Below are positions 8,627 to 18,600 of a stretch of DNA of 64,000 nucleotides, piece by piece (positions within the stretch are counted from its first letter, which is position 1; each line of letters begins with the position of its first letter). The translations under genes were made by a program, and so were the position numbers. A model generated the notes under the pieces. That model did no database searches. It saw only the letters and a program-made list of their open reading frames with translations, and had not been told where the DNA came from. Origin of the DNA: Cupriavidus sp. D39 (GTDB lineage Bacteria > Pseudomonadota > Gammaproteobacteria > Burkholderiales > Burkholderiaceae); assembly GCF_026627925.1 (NCBI RefSeq), contig NZ_JAPNLE010000009.1, positions 3,348,001 to 3,412,000 of the forward strand. Reading direction: 5' to 3'.

Positions 8627-9859
8627 ATGAAAACGAACGGGATCGACCAGGCCAAGGGCTTTGTCGACGCTAAGTGGAGTCCGGCCATGGGTACCGGCAA
8701 GGGGGTTTCGCCCTGGTTGCTCGGCGCGGTCTTGATCGCGCTGGCCGCGGGCGGATGGTTCGGCTGGCGTGCCTGGACGGCACCCAAGCCGGCGGCCAAG
8801 GCGCCGCCCGTGGTGGTGGTGGCCACCGCCTTGGTGCAGCAGGGGGACGTGCCGCTGCGGGTGACGGCCAACGGCACGGTGAGCGCGCTCGCCACGGTGG
8901 AGATCCGCCCGCAAGTGTCGAGCACCGTGCGCACCGTGCATATCAAGGAAGGCCAGACCGTCAAGCCGGGCGACCTGCTCTTCACGCTGGACACCCGCAT
9001 GGACGAGGCCAACCTCGCCAAGGCGCAGGCCCAGCTGATGCGCGACCAGGCTGACCTGTCCGATGCGCGCCGCACCCTGGCGCGCAGCAAGGAGCTGCTG
9101 GAGCGCAATTTCATCTCCAAGAGCGCGGTGGATACTGCCCAGGCCAAGGTCGACGGCTTCGAGGCCACCATCCGCGCCGACCAGGCCGCCATCGAGGCCA
9201 GCCGCGTGGCGGTCAGCTATGGCGCCATCCGTGCCACCATCGGCGGGCGCACCGGCGTGATCAATATGTTCCCCGGCTCGCTGGTGATGCCCAACAGCGC
9301 GCTGCCGATGGTCACCATCGCCCAGGTGCAGCCGATTGCCGTCACCTTCACGCTGCCCGAGCGCCAGCTCGCCGCGCTGCGCGAGGCCCTGCACGCCGGC
9401 CCGGTCGCCGTGACCGCGCTGCCCAACGACGGCAGCAAGGCCCCGGTCACCGGCGAGATCAGCTTTGTCGACAACACGGTTGACCCGCAGTACGGCAGCA
9501 TCCGCATCAAGGCGCAGTTCGGCAACGACGAGCAGCGCCTGTGGCCGGGTACCTACGCCAACGTGGACGCGGTGGTGCAGACGCTAAAGGGTGCGCTGTC
9601 CGTGCCGCCGCAGGCGGTGGTGACGGGACCCGAGGGGCGCTTTGTCTACGCCGTGCAGCCTGACAACCGCGTCAAGCCGATGCCGGTCAAGGTGCAGGTC
9701 TCGACCGCCAGCGCCGCCGTGATCGAGGGCGTGCCGCCCGGCACGCGCGTGGTGGTGGAAGGCGCGCAGAACCTGCGCGCCGGCAGCCTGGTGCGCGAAG
9801 CGACGCCGGCGGCCAAGGCAGGCGCCGCCAGCGCCGCCGTGGCGCACGCCAAGCCTTGA
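8627..9859 (+). CDS. RND efflux periplasmic adaptor, MdtA-like
   Basis: A 410-residue membrane fusion protein. An N-terminal anchor (about 29-50, WLLGAVLIALAAGGWFGWRA) is followed by the lipoyl/barrel start VTANGTVSALATVEIRPQVS, a coiled-coil hairpin (about 115-175) and barrel domains. TYANVDAVVQTLKGALSVPP and GPEGRFVYAVQPDNRVKPMP are typical of MdtA. It links the inner-membrane pump encoded 18 bases downstream to an outer-membrane channel. No channel gene lies in this operon, so an unlinked OprM/TolC-type protein must be shared. Substrates not predictable. Confidence 0.94.
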   Translation: MKTNGIDQAKGFVDAKWSPAMGTGKGVSPWLLGAVLIALAAGGWFGWRAWTAPKPAAKAPPVVVVATALVQQGDVPLRVTANGTVSALATVEIRPQVSSTVRTVHIKEGQTVKPGDLLFTLDTRMDEANLAKAQAQLMRDQADLSDARRTLARSKELLERNFISKSAVDTAQAKVDGFEATIRADQAAIEASRVAVSYGAIRATIGGRTGVINMFPGSLVMPNSALPMVTIAQVQPIAVTFTLPERQLAALREALHAGPVAVTALPNDGSKAPVTGEISFVDNTVDPQYGSIRIKAQFGNDEQRLWPGTYANVDAVVQTLKGALSVPPQAVVTGPEGRFVYAVQPDNRVKPMPVKVQVSTASAAVIEGVPPGTRVVVEGAQNLRAGSLVREATPAAKAGAASAAVAHAKP

Positions 9860-9877
9860 GCCCAGAGCACTAACACC

Positions 9878-12800
9878 ATGACCCTGTCCGAGCTCTGTAT
9901 TCGCCGTCCGGTGATGACGATACTGCTGTGTCTTGCAGTGATCGTCACCGGCATCGCGCTCTACCCCACCATCCCGATCGCGGCGCTGCCGTCGTTCAAC
10001 TCGCCGGTGATCCAGGTCACGGCCACCTTGCCCGGGGCCAGCCCCGAGACCATGGCGGCGTCGGTGGCGACCCAGCTGGAAAAGCAGTTTGCCACCATCC
10101 CCGGCGTGTCGGTGATCAGCTCATCCAACACGCTCGGCAACTCCAGCATCACCATCGAGTTCAACAACGACCGCGACATCGACGCCGCGGCCGTCGACGT
10201 GCAGGCGGCGCTGTTCCGCGCCCAGCGCGCGCTGCCGATCGAGATGACGGTGCCGCCGTCGTACCGCAAGGTCAACCCGGCCGATGCGCCGGTGCTGCTG
10301 CTGGCGATCAACTCGCCGGCCATGAGCCTGGCCGAGTTGAATGCGTTCGGCGACAACCTGATCTCGCCCAGCCTGGCCACCCTGCCGGGCGTGGCGCAGG
10401 TGCAGGTGTTCGGGCAGAAGCGTTTTGCCGTGCGCGTGCGCGCCCACCCGGACGCCCTCGCCGCGCGCGGCCTCACGCTGGATGAGCTGGCCACGGCGCT
10501 CAACCGCGCCAACGCCAATACGCCGGTGGGCACGCTGGACGGCGCGCGCCAGACGCTCACCATCCAGGCCAACCGCCAGCTCGCCAGCGCCGACGCCTTC
10601 CGCAACATCATCGTGGCCAGCCAGCCCAGCGGCGCGCTGGTGCGGCTCTCGGACGTGGCCGATGTGGAAGACAGCGTCGAGACCATCAAGACCGGCAGCT
10701 GGCTCAACAACGAGCGCTCCATCGTGCTGGCCGTGCTGCGCCAGCCGGATGCCAATACGGTGGCGGTGGTGGACGCCATCAAGAACGCGCTGCCCCGCCT
10801 GATCCAGCAGATGCCGGATTCGGTCAACGTGGCCGTGGTCAACGACCGCTCGCAATCGATCCGCGAATCCATCCACGACGTGCAGTTCACGCTGGCCCTG
10901 ACCGTCGGGCTGGTGGTGATGGTGATTTTCCTGTTCCTGCGCCGTGCCGCCGCCACGCTGATTCCCACCGTGTCGCTGCCGATCTCGCTGATCGGCACGG
11001 TGGCGCTGATGAAGGCCTTCGGCTACAGCCTGGACAATGTGTCGCTGCTGGCCATCACGCTTGCCGTGGGTTTGGTGGTGGACGATGCCATCGTGATGCT
11101 GGAAAACATCGTGCGCCACATCGAGGAAGGTGTGCCGCCGCTCAAGGCCGCGCTGGTCGGCTCGCGCGAGATGGGCTTCACCATTCTGTCGATCTCGATC
11201 TCGCTGGTGGCCGTGTTCATCCCCATCTTCTTCATGCCGGGCGTGATCGGCCTGCTGTTCCACGAGTTCGCGGCGGTGGTGTCGCTGGCCATCCTGGTGT
11301 CGGCGCTGGTGTCGCTCACGCTGATCCCGATGCTGTGCGCGCGCTTCCTGTCGGCCGAGAACGTGCCGATCGACGAGTCACAGCACGCCTACGGCGACCA
11401 CGCGGGTGCCAGCCACGCACCGGCCATCGTGCAGAAGCAGACCATCGGGCTGCGCTCCACCCAGTGGTTCGAGAACCTGTTCGAGTTCACCCTGCATCGC
11501 TACGCGCGCGGGCTCGACTGGTGCCTGGCGCACCGCAAGTCGGTGCTGGCGGTGGCCGGCCTGACCTTCGTGCTGACCGCGGTGCTGTTCGTGATCATCC
11601 CCAAGGGATTCTTCCCGGAAGAAGACATCGGGCAGATCCAGGTCAACGCCGAAGGCCCGCAGGATATCTCCTTCGACGCCATGGCCGACCGGCTGCGCGA
11701 TGCGGCCGAGCGCATGCGCAAGAACCCCGCGGTGCGCAGCATCGTGATCTCGATCGGCGGCGGGCCCTCCCCTGCCATCAACACGGGCCGCATGTTCGTC
11801 GAGCTCAAGCCGCTGGGCGAGCGTCCCAAGATGGCCAAGGTGGTGGAGTCCTTGCGCAAGGACGTCTCGGGCATTGCCGGCCTGGCGGTTTACTTCTCGC
11901 CGGTGCAGAACCTGCGCTTGGGCGGGCGCCAGAGCAAGAGCCGCTACCAGTACACGCTGCAAAGCGTGAAGGCCGGCCAGCTGCAGGAGTACTCCGACAA
12001 GCTGATGGGCAAGATGCGCGCCGATCCGCTGTTCCGCGACGTCACCAGCGATTCGCAGCAATCGGGCCTGGAGGCCCAGCTATCGATCGACCGCGACAAG
12101 GCCAACGCGCTGGGCGTGCAGATCCAGGACGTGCGCCAGGCGCTGTACTCCGCCTTTGGCGAGCGGCAGGTGTCCACCATCTACACGCCGATCGACAACT
12201 ACTACGTGATCCTGCAGGCGGCCGATATCGACCGCGCCGACGAGACCGCGTTCTCCAAGATCTACGTGCGCAGCAAGACCGGGCAGATGGTGCCGATCTC
12301 CGCCTTCGCCACCACCGAGCGCCGGGTTGGGCCGATTGCCGTGAACCACCAGGGCCAGCTGCCCTCGGTGACGGTGTCGTTCAACCTTGCGCCGGGCGCG
12401 GCGCTGGGCGCGGCCTCCACCAAGATCGATGCCTACAAGCAAGAGATCGCCATGCCCACCGCGATCTTCACGAGCTGGGGCGGCGACGCGGCGGTGTTCC
12501 AGTCGTCCCAGGCTACGCAGGTGCTGCTGCTGGTGGCGGCGCTCGCGGTGATCTACACGTTGCTGGGCGTGCTGTATGAGAGCTACATCCATCCGCTGAC
12601 CATCCTGGCCGGCCTGCCTTCGGCGGCCGTCGGCGCGCTGCTCACGCTTTTCATCTTCAATGTGGAGCTGTCGCTGATCGCCACCATCGGCGTGCTGATG
12701 CTGATCGGCATCGTCAAGAAGAACGCCATCATGATGATCGACTTCGCGCTGGCGGCGCAGCGCGAGCAGGGCATGACCCCGGCGCACGCGATCCGGCAGG

Positions 12801-13075
12801 CCTGCCTGTTGCGCTTCCGCCCGATCATGATGACGACCTTCGCCGCCGTGATGGGCGCGCTGCCGCTGGCGCTCGGCCTGGGCGCGGGCGCCGAGCTGCG
12901 CCAGCCGCTGGGCCTGGCGGTGGTGGGCGGCCTGCTGTTCTCGCAGGTGATCACGCTGTTCATCACCCCGGTGATCTACCTCGCGCTGGATCGCTTCTCG
13001 GGCACCGGCCCGCTGCAGATCGATGAACAAGGCAATCGTCTGCCGGCCCTGGTGGGCGGCGAGGCTGTGCACTGA
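9878..13075 (+). CDS. RND efflux pump permease, HAE1/MdtBC type
   Basis: A 1065-residue inner-membrane proton-driven exporter, full length for the family. It starts MTLSELCIRRPVMTILLCLA, and the early signatures PTIPIAALPSFNSPVIQVTA and PGASPETMAASVATQLEKQF fit MdtB/MdtC/MuxB better than AcrB. The proton-relay pair is present in GLVVDDAIVMLENI (segment four), and GIVKKNAIMMIDFALAAQRE carries the segment-ten Lys. Only one permease follows the adaptor, unlike the MdtBC two-pump arrangement. A hairpin terminator follows the stop. Confidence 0.95.
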   Translation: MTLSELCIRRPVMTILLCLAVIVTGIALYPTIPIAALPSFNSPVIQVTATLPGASPETMAASVATQLEKQFATIPGVSVISSSNTLGNSSITIEFNNDRDIDAAAVDVQAALFRAQRALPIEMTVPPSYRKVNPADAPVLLLAINSPAMSLAELNAFGDNLISPSLATLPGVAQVQVFGQKRFAVRVRAHPDALAARGLTLDELATALNRANANTPVGTLDGARQTLTIQANRQLASADAFRNIIVASQPSGALVRLSDVADVEDSVETIKTGSWLNNERSIVLAVLRQPDANTVAVVDAIKNALPRLIQQMPDSVNVAVVNDRSQSIRESIHDVQFTLALTVGLVVMVIFLFLRRAAATLIPTVSLPISLIGTVALMKAFGYSLDNVSLLAITLAVGLVVDDAIVMLENIVRHIEEGVPPLKAALVGSREMGFTILSISISLVAVFIPIFFMPGVIGLLFHEFAAVVSLAILVSALVSLTLIPMLCARFLSAENVPIDESQHAYGDHAGASHAPAIVQKQTIGLRSTQWFENLFEFTLHRYARGLDWCLAHRKSVLAVAGLTFVLTAVLFVIIPKGFFPEEDIGQIQVNAEGPQDISFDAMADRLRDAAERMRKNPAVRSIVISIGGGPSPAINTGRMFVELKPLGERPKMAKVVESLRKDVSGIAGLAVYFSPVQNLRLGGRQSKSRYQYTLQSVKAGQLQEYSDKLMGKMRADPLFRDVTSDSQQSGLEAQLSIDRDKANALGVQIQDVRQALYSAFGERQVSTIYTPIDNYYVILQAADIDRADETAFSKIYVRSKTGQMVPISAFATTERRVGPIAVNHQGQLPSVTVSFNLAPGAALGAASTKIDAYKQEIAMPTAIFTSWGGDAAVFQSSQATQVLLLVAALAVIYTLLGVLYESYIHPLTILAGLPSAAVGALLTLFIFNVELSLIATIGVLMLIGIVKKNAIMMIDFALAAQREQGMTPAHAIRQACLLRFRPIMMTTFAAVMGALPLALGLGAGAELRQPLGLAVVGGLLFSQVITLFITPVIYLALDRFSGTGPLQIDEQGNRLPALVGGEAVH

Positions 13076-13107
13076 GCGTGCCGCCGTAGCAAATCGCGAC
13101 GCCTCGG

Positions 13108-13141
13108 GGGCGGTGCCGGATCGGTCGGCACCGCCCTTTTT
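13108..13141 (+). terminator. Rho-independent terminator of the first RND operon
   Basis: GGGCGGTGCCG-GATCGGT-CGGCACCGCCC is an 11-bp perfect GC-rich stem with a seven-base loop, followed by TTTTTG. It isolates the RND pair from the iron-regulated operon downstream. Confidence 0.9.
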
Positions 13142-13216
13142 GTTTCTGCTTCGTTGCGGCATTGCCACCAAGCGCCGCGCTTCGTACGCAGGGGCATGGA
13201 TTGTGGTGATTCATGC

Positions 13217-13258
13217 TTTACAAATCGTTACTAATTGATAATAATTCGCATTCTCAAT
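13217..13258 (+). promoter_or_regulatory. Promoter overlapped by a Fur box
   Basis: The stretch GATAATAATTCGCATTCTC (13237-13255) matches the 19-bp Fur operator pattern GATAATGATAATCATTATC in both half-sites, and flanking ATT/AAT extend the symmetry. A plausible sigma-70 promoter overlaps it: TTTACA at 13217-13222 and AATAAT at 13240-13245, 17 bases apart. Fur binding there would block RNA polymerase under iron-replete conditions. It lies about 100 bases before the TonB-dependent receptor start, so the whole operon to 21522 is probably iron-repressed. No cobalamin riboswitch was seen in this leader. Confidence 0.8.
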
Positions 13259-13355
13259 AGTGCGTGGCCGGGTCCGCCGAGCAACGCCTGACCACGCGAG
13301 CCAGCCGCCGTTCTTCGCACCCGCCAGCCAGCGTTTCGTTTTTTGGGGAAAATCC

Positions 13356-15635
13356 ATGAAACGCCGCTGTCTGGCGCGCTTGCGCGCCTCTGTCCGAGTC
13401 ACGCCCGTTGCCGCCGTCTGCGCCGCCCTGGGCGGTCCCGCCCTGGCCGCCGAGCCGGCCGCCGATCCGGCCGGCCGCTTGAGCGAGGTAGTGGTCACCG
13501 CCACCCGCACCGAGGAGCGCGCCGACGCCGTTGCCTCCACCATCACCGCCATCGACGCCAGCCGGATCGAACGCGCCCAGCCGGTCGACGAGGCCGCCCT
13601 GTTCGCCGATGAACCCGATATCGACGTGCCCCGCGACCGCCGCCGCTTTGGCGCCGGCAGCATCAATGTTCGCGGCATCGAGGGCAACCGCGTGCTGCTG
13701 ATGGTCGACGGCGTGCGCCTGCCCGACTACTACAACGGCGGCGGCCCTTCCAACCTGTCCAGCGCCACCCGCGACGCGCCCGAGTTCTCCTTCCTCAAGC
13801 GGATCGAGGTGCTGCGCGGGCCGGCTTCCAGCCTGTACGGCTCGGACGCCATCGGCGGCGTGGTGTCGTACGTCACCAAGGATCCCGAGGACCTGATGCG
13901 CGCTCGCGCGGTGGGTGGCGAGGCCGGCCTGTCGTGGAACGGCATCGACCGCAGCTTCGGCCAGACCGCGGGCGTGGCCGGTGGCAACGAGACCATCAAG
14001 GGCTTGTTCATGTACGCGCACCGCAAGGGGCACGAAGTGGAGAGCATGGGCGGCAACGACACCACCTCGACCGGCCGCACCAAGGCCAATCCACAGAACA
14101 GCGAGACCAACGCGTGGCTCGGCAAGATCGTGCTCGATCCCGCCGCCGGCCATCGCTTCAGGCTGACCTACGAGCATCGTGACAACGATACCTTCACCGA
14201 TATCCGCCGGCTGTCCACCGCGCTGCCGCGCGTGACCTCCGCCAGCGGCACCGAGGACCTGTCGCGCAACCGTGTCAGCCTGGACTACGAATGGAAGCCG
14301 GCCAGCCGCGTCATCGACCGCCTGAGCGCGGCGGTGTTCTACCAGCAGAGCGAGTCCAACACCGTGACCAACCAGGTACGCAGCAACACCAGCGCCGGAT
14401 GCTCGGGCTCCACCACGGGCAGCAGCCAGTGCGACGTGAACCTGCTGTTCGGCTTCCGCCAGCAGCAGACCGGCTTCAATGTGCAGGCCGACAAGTCGTT
14501 CAACACCGGCATCGTTGGCCACCGGCTGATCACGGGCGTGGACTTCCTGCGTACCCAGACCAGCGAGATGCGCGACGGCACCACCTACAACCGCACCACC
14601 GGCGTGGTGTCGAAATCGCTGGCCGGCGACAACTTCCCGATCCACGATTTTCCCAAGGGCGAAACGCGCCAGACCGGCATCTTCGTGCAGGATGAACTGC
14701 AGTTCGCCGGCGGCCGCTTCACGCTCACGCCCGGCCTGCGCTTTGACCACTACTCGCTCGGCCCGGACGACGACAAGCTCTACAACAGCGTGGCCTCCAA
14801 GCCCGCCATCAGCAAGAGCGATTCGGCCCTGTCGCCCAAGCTCTCCGCACTGTGGCAAGCCACCGACCGCATCAACCTGTGGGCGCAGTACGTGTTCGGC
14901 TACCGCGCGCCCAACTACCAGGAAATCAACGGCAGCTTCCGCAACACCATCCAGGGCTACGGCGCCGCGCCCAATGGCGACCTGAACCCGGAGAAGAGCC
15001 GCTCGTTCGAAATCGGCGCGCACTATACGGATGAGCGCGTGCAGACCAGCGTCGCGGTGTTCGACAACCGCTACAAGGACTTCATCGAGCAAGTCGCGCT
15101 GAGGTGCCCGTCGGACCCCGCCTGCCTCGCCGGCCTGCGCGCGACGTACCAGTACCGCAACCAGAGCAGCGTGCGCATCTACGGTGCCGAGTGGCGAGGC
15201 AGCTATCGCTTCCTGCCGCAATGGCGCGTGGACAGCGCCGTGGCCTACGCGCACGGCAACAACGAGCAAACCGGCCAGCCGCTCAACAGGGTCTCCCCGC
15301 TGCGCGCCAGCGCGGCGCTGACGTGGGAGCGCGGCAGCAACAGCCAGGGCCAGGGCGCAAGCCTGCGCTGGCGCGGCGCGCGCGCCGTGACGCGCACCGA
15401 CGACACCTCATTTGCCTACTTCAAGCCGGGCGGCTATGGCGTGGCCGACCTCCAGGGCTGGTGGCGCTTCAACCGCTACGCCAGCCTGGTGCTGTCGGTG
15501 AATAACGTGTTCGACAAGAAGTACTGGCTGTGGGGCGATGTGCGCCAGGGCAGCGTGGCCGCCAGCGAGCCGGGCCTGGACTTCCACACGCAGCCTGGAC
15601 GTACCTTTGCCGCCAGCGTGAAGCTGTCGTTCTGA
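13356..15635 (+). CDS. TonB-dependent outer-membrane receptor, haem/haemoglobin type
   Basis: A 759-residue outer-membrane receptor. The start at 13356 (MKRRCLARLRASVRVTPVAA) is preceded by GGGGAA and gives a signal peptide ending near ALAAEP. The TonB box region is LSEVVVTATRTEERA. The plug domain follows with INVRGIEGNRVLLMVDGVRL and IEVLRGPASSLYGSDAIGGV. The barrel carries YRAP at residues 516-519 and a shortened NPDL-like GDLNPEKS, the pair found in haem receptors such as P. gingivalis HmuR, but no histidine between them, where many haem receptors have one. The protein ends in an aromatic residue (VKLSF), as barrels do. First gene of the Fur-controlled operon. Haem is the likeliest ligand given the CobN-like, DUF2149 and ChaN partners; another tetrapyrrole is possible. 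Confidence 0.9.
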   Translation: MKRRCLARLRASVRVTPVAAVCAALGGPALAAEPAADPAGRLSEVVVTATRTEERADAVASTITAIDASRIERAQPVDEAALFADEPDIDVPRDRRRFGAGSINVRGIEGNRVLLMVDGVRLPDYYNGGGPSNLSSATRDAPEFSFLKRIEVLRGPASSLYGSDAIGGVVSYVTKDPEDLMRARAVGGEAGLSWNGIDRSFGQTAGVAGGNETIKGLFMYAHRKGHEVESMGGNDTTSTGRTKANPQNSETNAWLGKIVLDPAAGHRFRLTYEHRDNDTFTDIRRLSTALPRVTSASGTEDLSRNRVSLDYEWKPASRVIDRLSAAVFYQQSESNTVTNQVRSNTSAGCSGSTTGSSQCDVNLLFGFRQQQTGFNVQADKSFNTGIVGHRLITGVDFLRTQTSEMRDGTTYNRTTGVVSKSLAGDNFPIHDFPKGETRQTGIFVQDELQFAGGRFTLTPGLRFDHYSLGPDDDKLYNSVASKPAISKSDSALSPKLSALWQATDRINLWAQYVFGYRAPNYQEINGSFRNTIQGYGAAPNGDLNPEKSRSFEIGAHYTDERVQTSVAVFDNRYKDFIEQVALRCPSDPACLAGLRATYQYRNQSSVRIYGAEWRGSYRFLPQWRVDSAVAYAHGNNEQTGQPLNRVSPLRASAALTWERGSNSQGQGASLRWRGARAVTRTDDTSFAYFKPGGYGVADLQGWWRFNRYASLVLSVNNVFDKKYWLWGDVRQGSVAASEPGLDFHTQPGRTFAASVKLSF

Positions 15636-15656
15636 CCGGAAGCGATACGACCCGAC

Positions 15657-18600
15657 ATGTCCTCACAAAACAAGATCAAGATGCGATGGCTGCGCACACT
15701 CTGCCTGCTGTGGATAACCTGGCTGATGCTCGGCATGCAGCCTGCGTCGGCCGCGCCGCGCATCGCGGTGCTGACCACCTCGCCGGTGCCCGCCGGCAAG
15801 TTCGAGCCGCTGCAGGCCATGGCGCGCGCGCACGGCATGGCGCTGGACGCGCGCTATCTCGAGCGCATGAGCGCGCAGGACATCGCGCCGTTCATCGACG
15901 GCGCCGGCCTGCTGATCCTGGACGCGCCGCGCGACCATATCGTTACCGAGATGCTGGCCAAGCTCGGGCCGCTGTGGACCCATGCGCGCGTGCCGCGCCT
16001 GCTGATCGCCACCGACCGCTTCGAGGCGCACGGCGTGGATAACGCGCTGGGTGCAACGCTGCAGGCGTACTACGTCAACGGCGGCCGCGCCAACTTCGAC
16101 GCGATGATGCGCACGCTGGCCGCGCAGCAGTTCAAGCTGCGCGCGGACAGCGGCATTCCCGCGCCGGTGGTCTTTCCCAAGGCCGCTTACTACCATCCGC
16201 GACTCGCCAGCGTGGTGACTGCCTCGCCGGAAGACGCGCTCAAGGTGTCCGGCCACGCCGGCGAGCCGGTGATCGGCGTCGCCATCCACCAGGCCTACGT
16301 GTCCGGTCTCGACAGCGCCTTCATCGACGACCTGATCGCGCGCATCGAAGCGCGCGGCGCGCGTGCCCTGGTCTTCTACAGCGGCGTGATGGATGCGCAC
16401 GGCGTGCTGCGCATGGCCGCGCCCGGCGCAAAGCGCATCGTCGACGTGCTCATCAGCGGCCAGATCATGCTCAACGCGGCGGGCCGCAAAGCGGAGTTCG
16501 AAACACTCGGCATCCCGGTGCTGCAGGTCATGCCCTATCGCAAAGGCGACGCGCAAGACTGGGAGCGCGACCCCCACGGCATCAGTCTCACCGACACGCC
16601 CTTCTACCTCGTGCAGCCCGAGCTTGCCGGCGTGAGCGATCCCATGCTGGCCGCCGCCACCTCGGACAAGGACGGCAGCATCGTCAGCCTGCCGGCGCAG
16701 CTCGATGCCGTAGCCGACAAGGCGCTGGCGCTCACGCGCCTGCAGCGCACGCCGAATGCGGACAAGCGCGTGGCGATCCTGTTCTACAACTATCCGGCCG
16801 GTGAGAAGAACCTGTCGGCATCGTTCCTCAACCTGCCGCGCAGCCTGTCGTCCACGCTGGCTGCACTGCATGCGGCTGGCTACCGTACCGAGGCTGCGGA
16901 TGCGCTCACGCTGCAGCGCGATCTGGGCGCATTGCTCGCTCCGTTCTACCGCGATGGACAGCTCGCCGCGCTGCTCGACGCGGATCGCGCGGTGTGGATG
17001 CCGATGGCGCAATACCGCCGCTGGTACGACGCGCAGCCCGCCGCGTTCCGCGCCGAGGTCAGCGCGCGCTGGGGCGAGCCCGAATCCTCGTCGATGGCGA
17101 TCAGGCGCAATGGCGTGGCCGGCTTCGCCATCCCGCGCCTGCAGCTCGGCAACGTCGCGCTGATGCCGGTGCCGCCGCGCGGCGAGCGTGACGAAGCCGC
17201 CGAGAAAGCGCTCTACCACTCCACCAAGACGCCGCTCAACCACTTTTACATGGCGGCCTACCTGTGGGCGCGCGAAGACCGCGAGGCACTGGTGCACTAC
17301 GGCACCCACGGCACGCAGGAATGGACGCCCGGCAAGGAGCGCGGCTTGTCCGTGACCGACCAGCCCTACCTGGTGCTGGGCAGCGTGCCGGTGATCTATC
17401 CCTACATCGTCGATGACGTAGGCGAAGCATTGCAGGCCAAGCGCCGCGGCCGCGCCACCATCATCAGCCACCAGACGCCGCCGTTCAAGCCGGCGGGCCT
17501 GCACACCGATCTGTCGGTGCTGCACGACCAGTTGCACAACTACCTGCGGCAGGACGACGGCGCGGTGAAGGACACGCTGCGCGAGGACATCCTCAAGCGC
17601 AGCGCGCGCATGCACCTGCTCGACGACATGGGCTGGCCGCAGGCCCGCGCGAGCGCGCGGTTCACCGAATACCTCGATGCGCTGCACACGCATCTGCACG
17701 AGCTAGCCGGCGCGTTGCAGCCCTATGGCCTGCACACCTTCGGCCAGTCGCAGGATCCCGAGCTGCGGCTCTACACGGTGATGGCCATGCTCGGGCAACC
17801 GTGGCTCAAGCGCGTGTTTCCCGATGAGCCGGAAGAACTGTTCGCGCTCGACTACAAGCAGCTCGCGCAATCGGCGCCGTATGCCATGCTGCGCAAGTAC
17901 GTGATCGACGGCGCGCCGCTGACGAACCTGTCCGATCCCAGGCAGCGCGAAGACATGCAGCGCGCCCGCGCGCTTTACGCCAGCCTCGACGCCGCGCCGG
18001 AGAGCGAGTCCATCCTCATCGCGCTGGCCGGCCGCTATGTGCTGGCCGGCACCGGCGGCGATCCGGTGCGCAATCCCGATGCGCTGCCGACCGGACGCAA
18101 CCTGTATGGGTTCGATCCTTCCAAGGTGCCCAGCCGCGAGGCCTGGACAGCAGGACAAGCTGCGGCCGAAGCGATGATCGCCGACTGGCGCAAGCGCCAC
18201 GGCAAGTGGCCCACCAAGCTGGCCTTCTCGCTGTGGAGCGTGGAGACCATGCGCCATCAAGGCATGCTCGAAGCCCAGGCGATGGCCGCCATGGGGATCC
18301 GCCCGAAGTGGGACGGCGGTGGCCGCGTGGTCGGCGTGGAAGCGATTCCAGCCGCCGAGCTCGAGCGGCCGCGCTTGGATGTGGTGCTGTCTGCTACCGG
18401 CCTCTATCGCGATCACTTCCCCAACCTGATCAAGTGGCTGGCCGAAGCGGTGAAGCTCGCCGCCGCGCAGCCCGAGCCCGACAACGCGGTTGCCGCCAGC
18501 ACGCACGCAATCAGCGCGCGGCTGGCACAACGCAAGGCGGCGGACATGACCCCGGAACGCATCGAGTCGCTGGCGCTCACGCGCATCTTTGCCAGCGAGA

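Noticed and set aside
13143..13355. Cobalamin riboswitch before the receptor and CobN-like gene
   Set aside because: No B12-box-like GCCACTG element or suitable stems were found; a Fur box is present instead.
13254..15269. 671-codon minus-strand frame opposite the TonB receptor
   Set aside because: Antisense shadow of a well-supported receptor gene.
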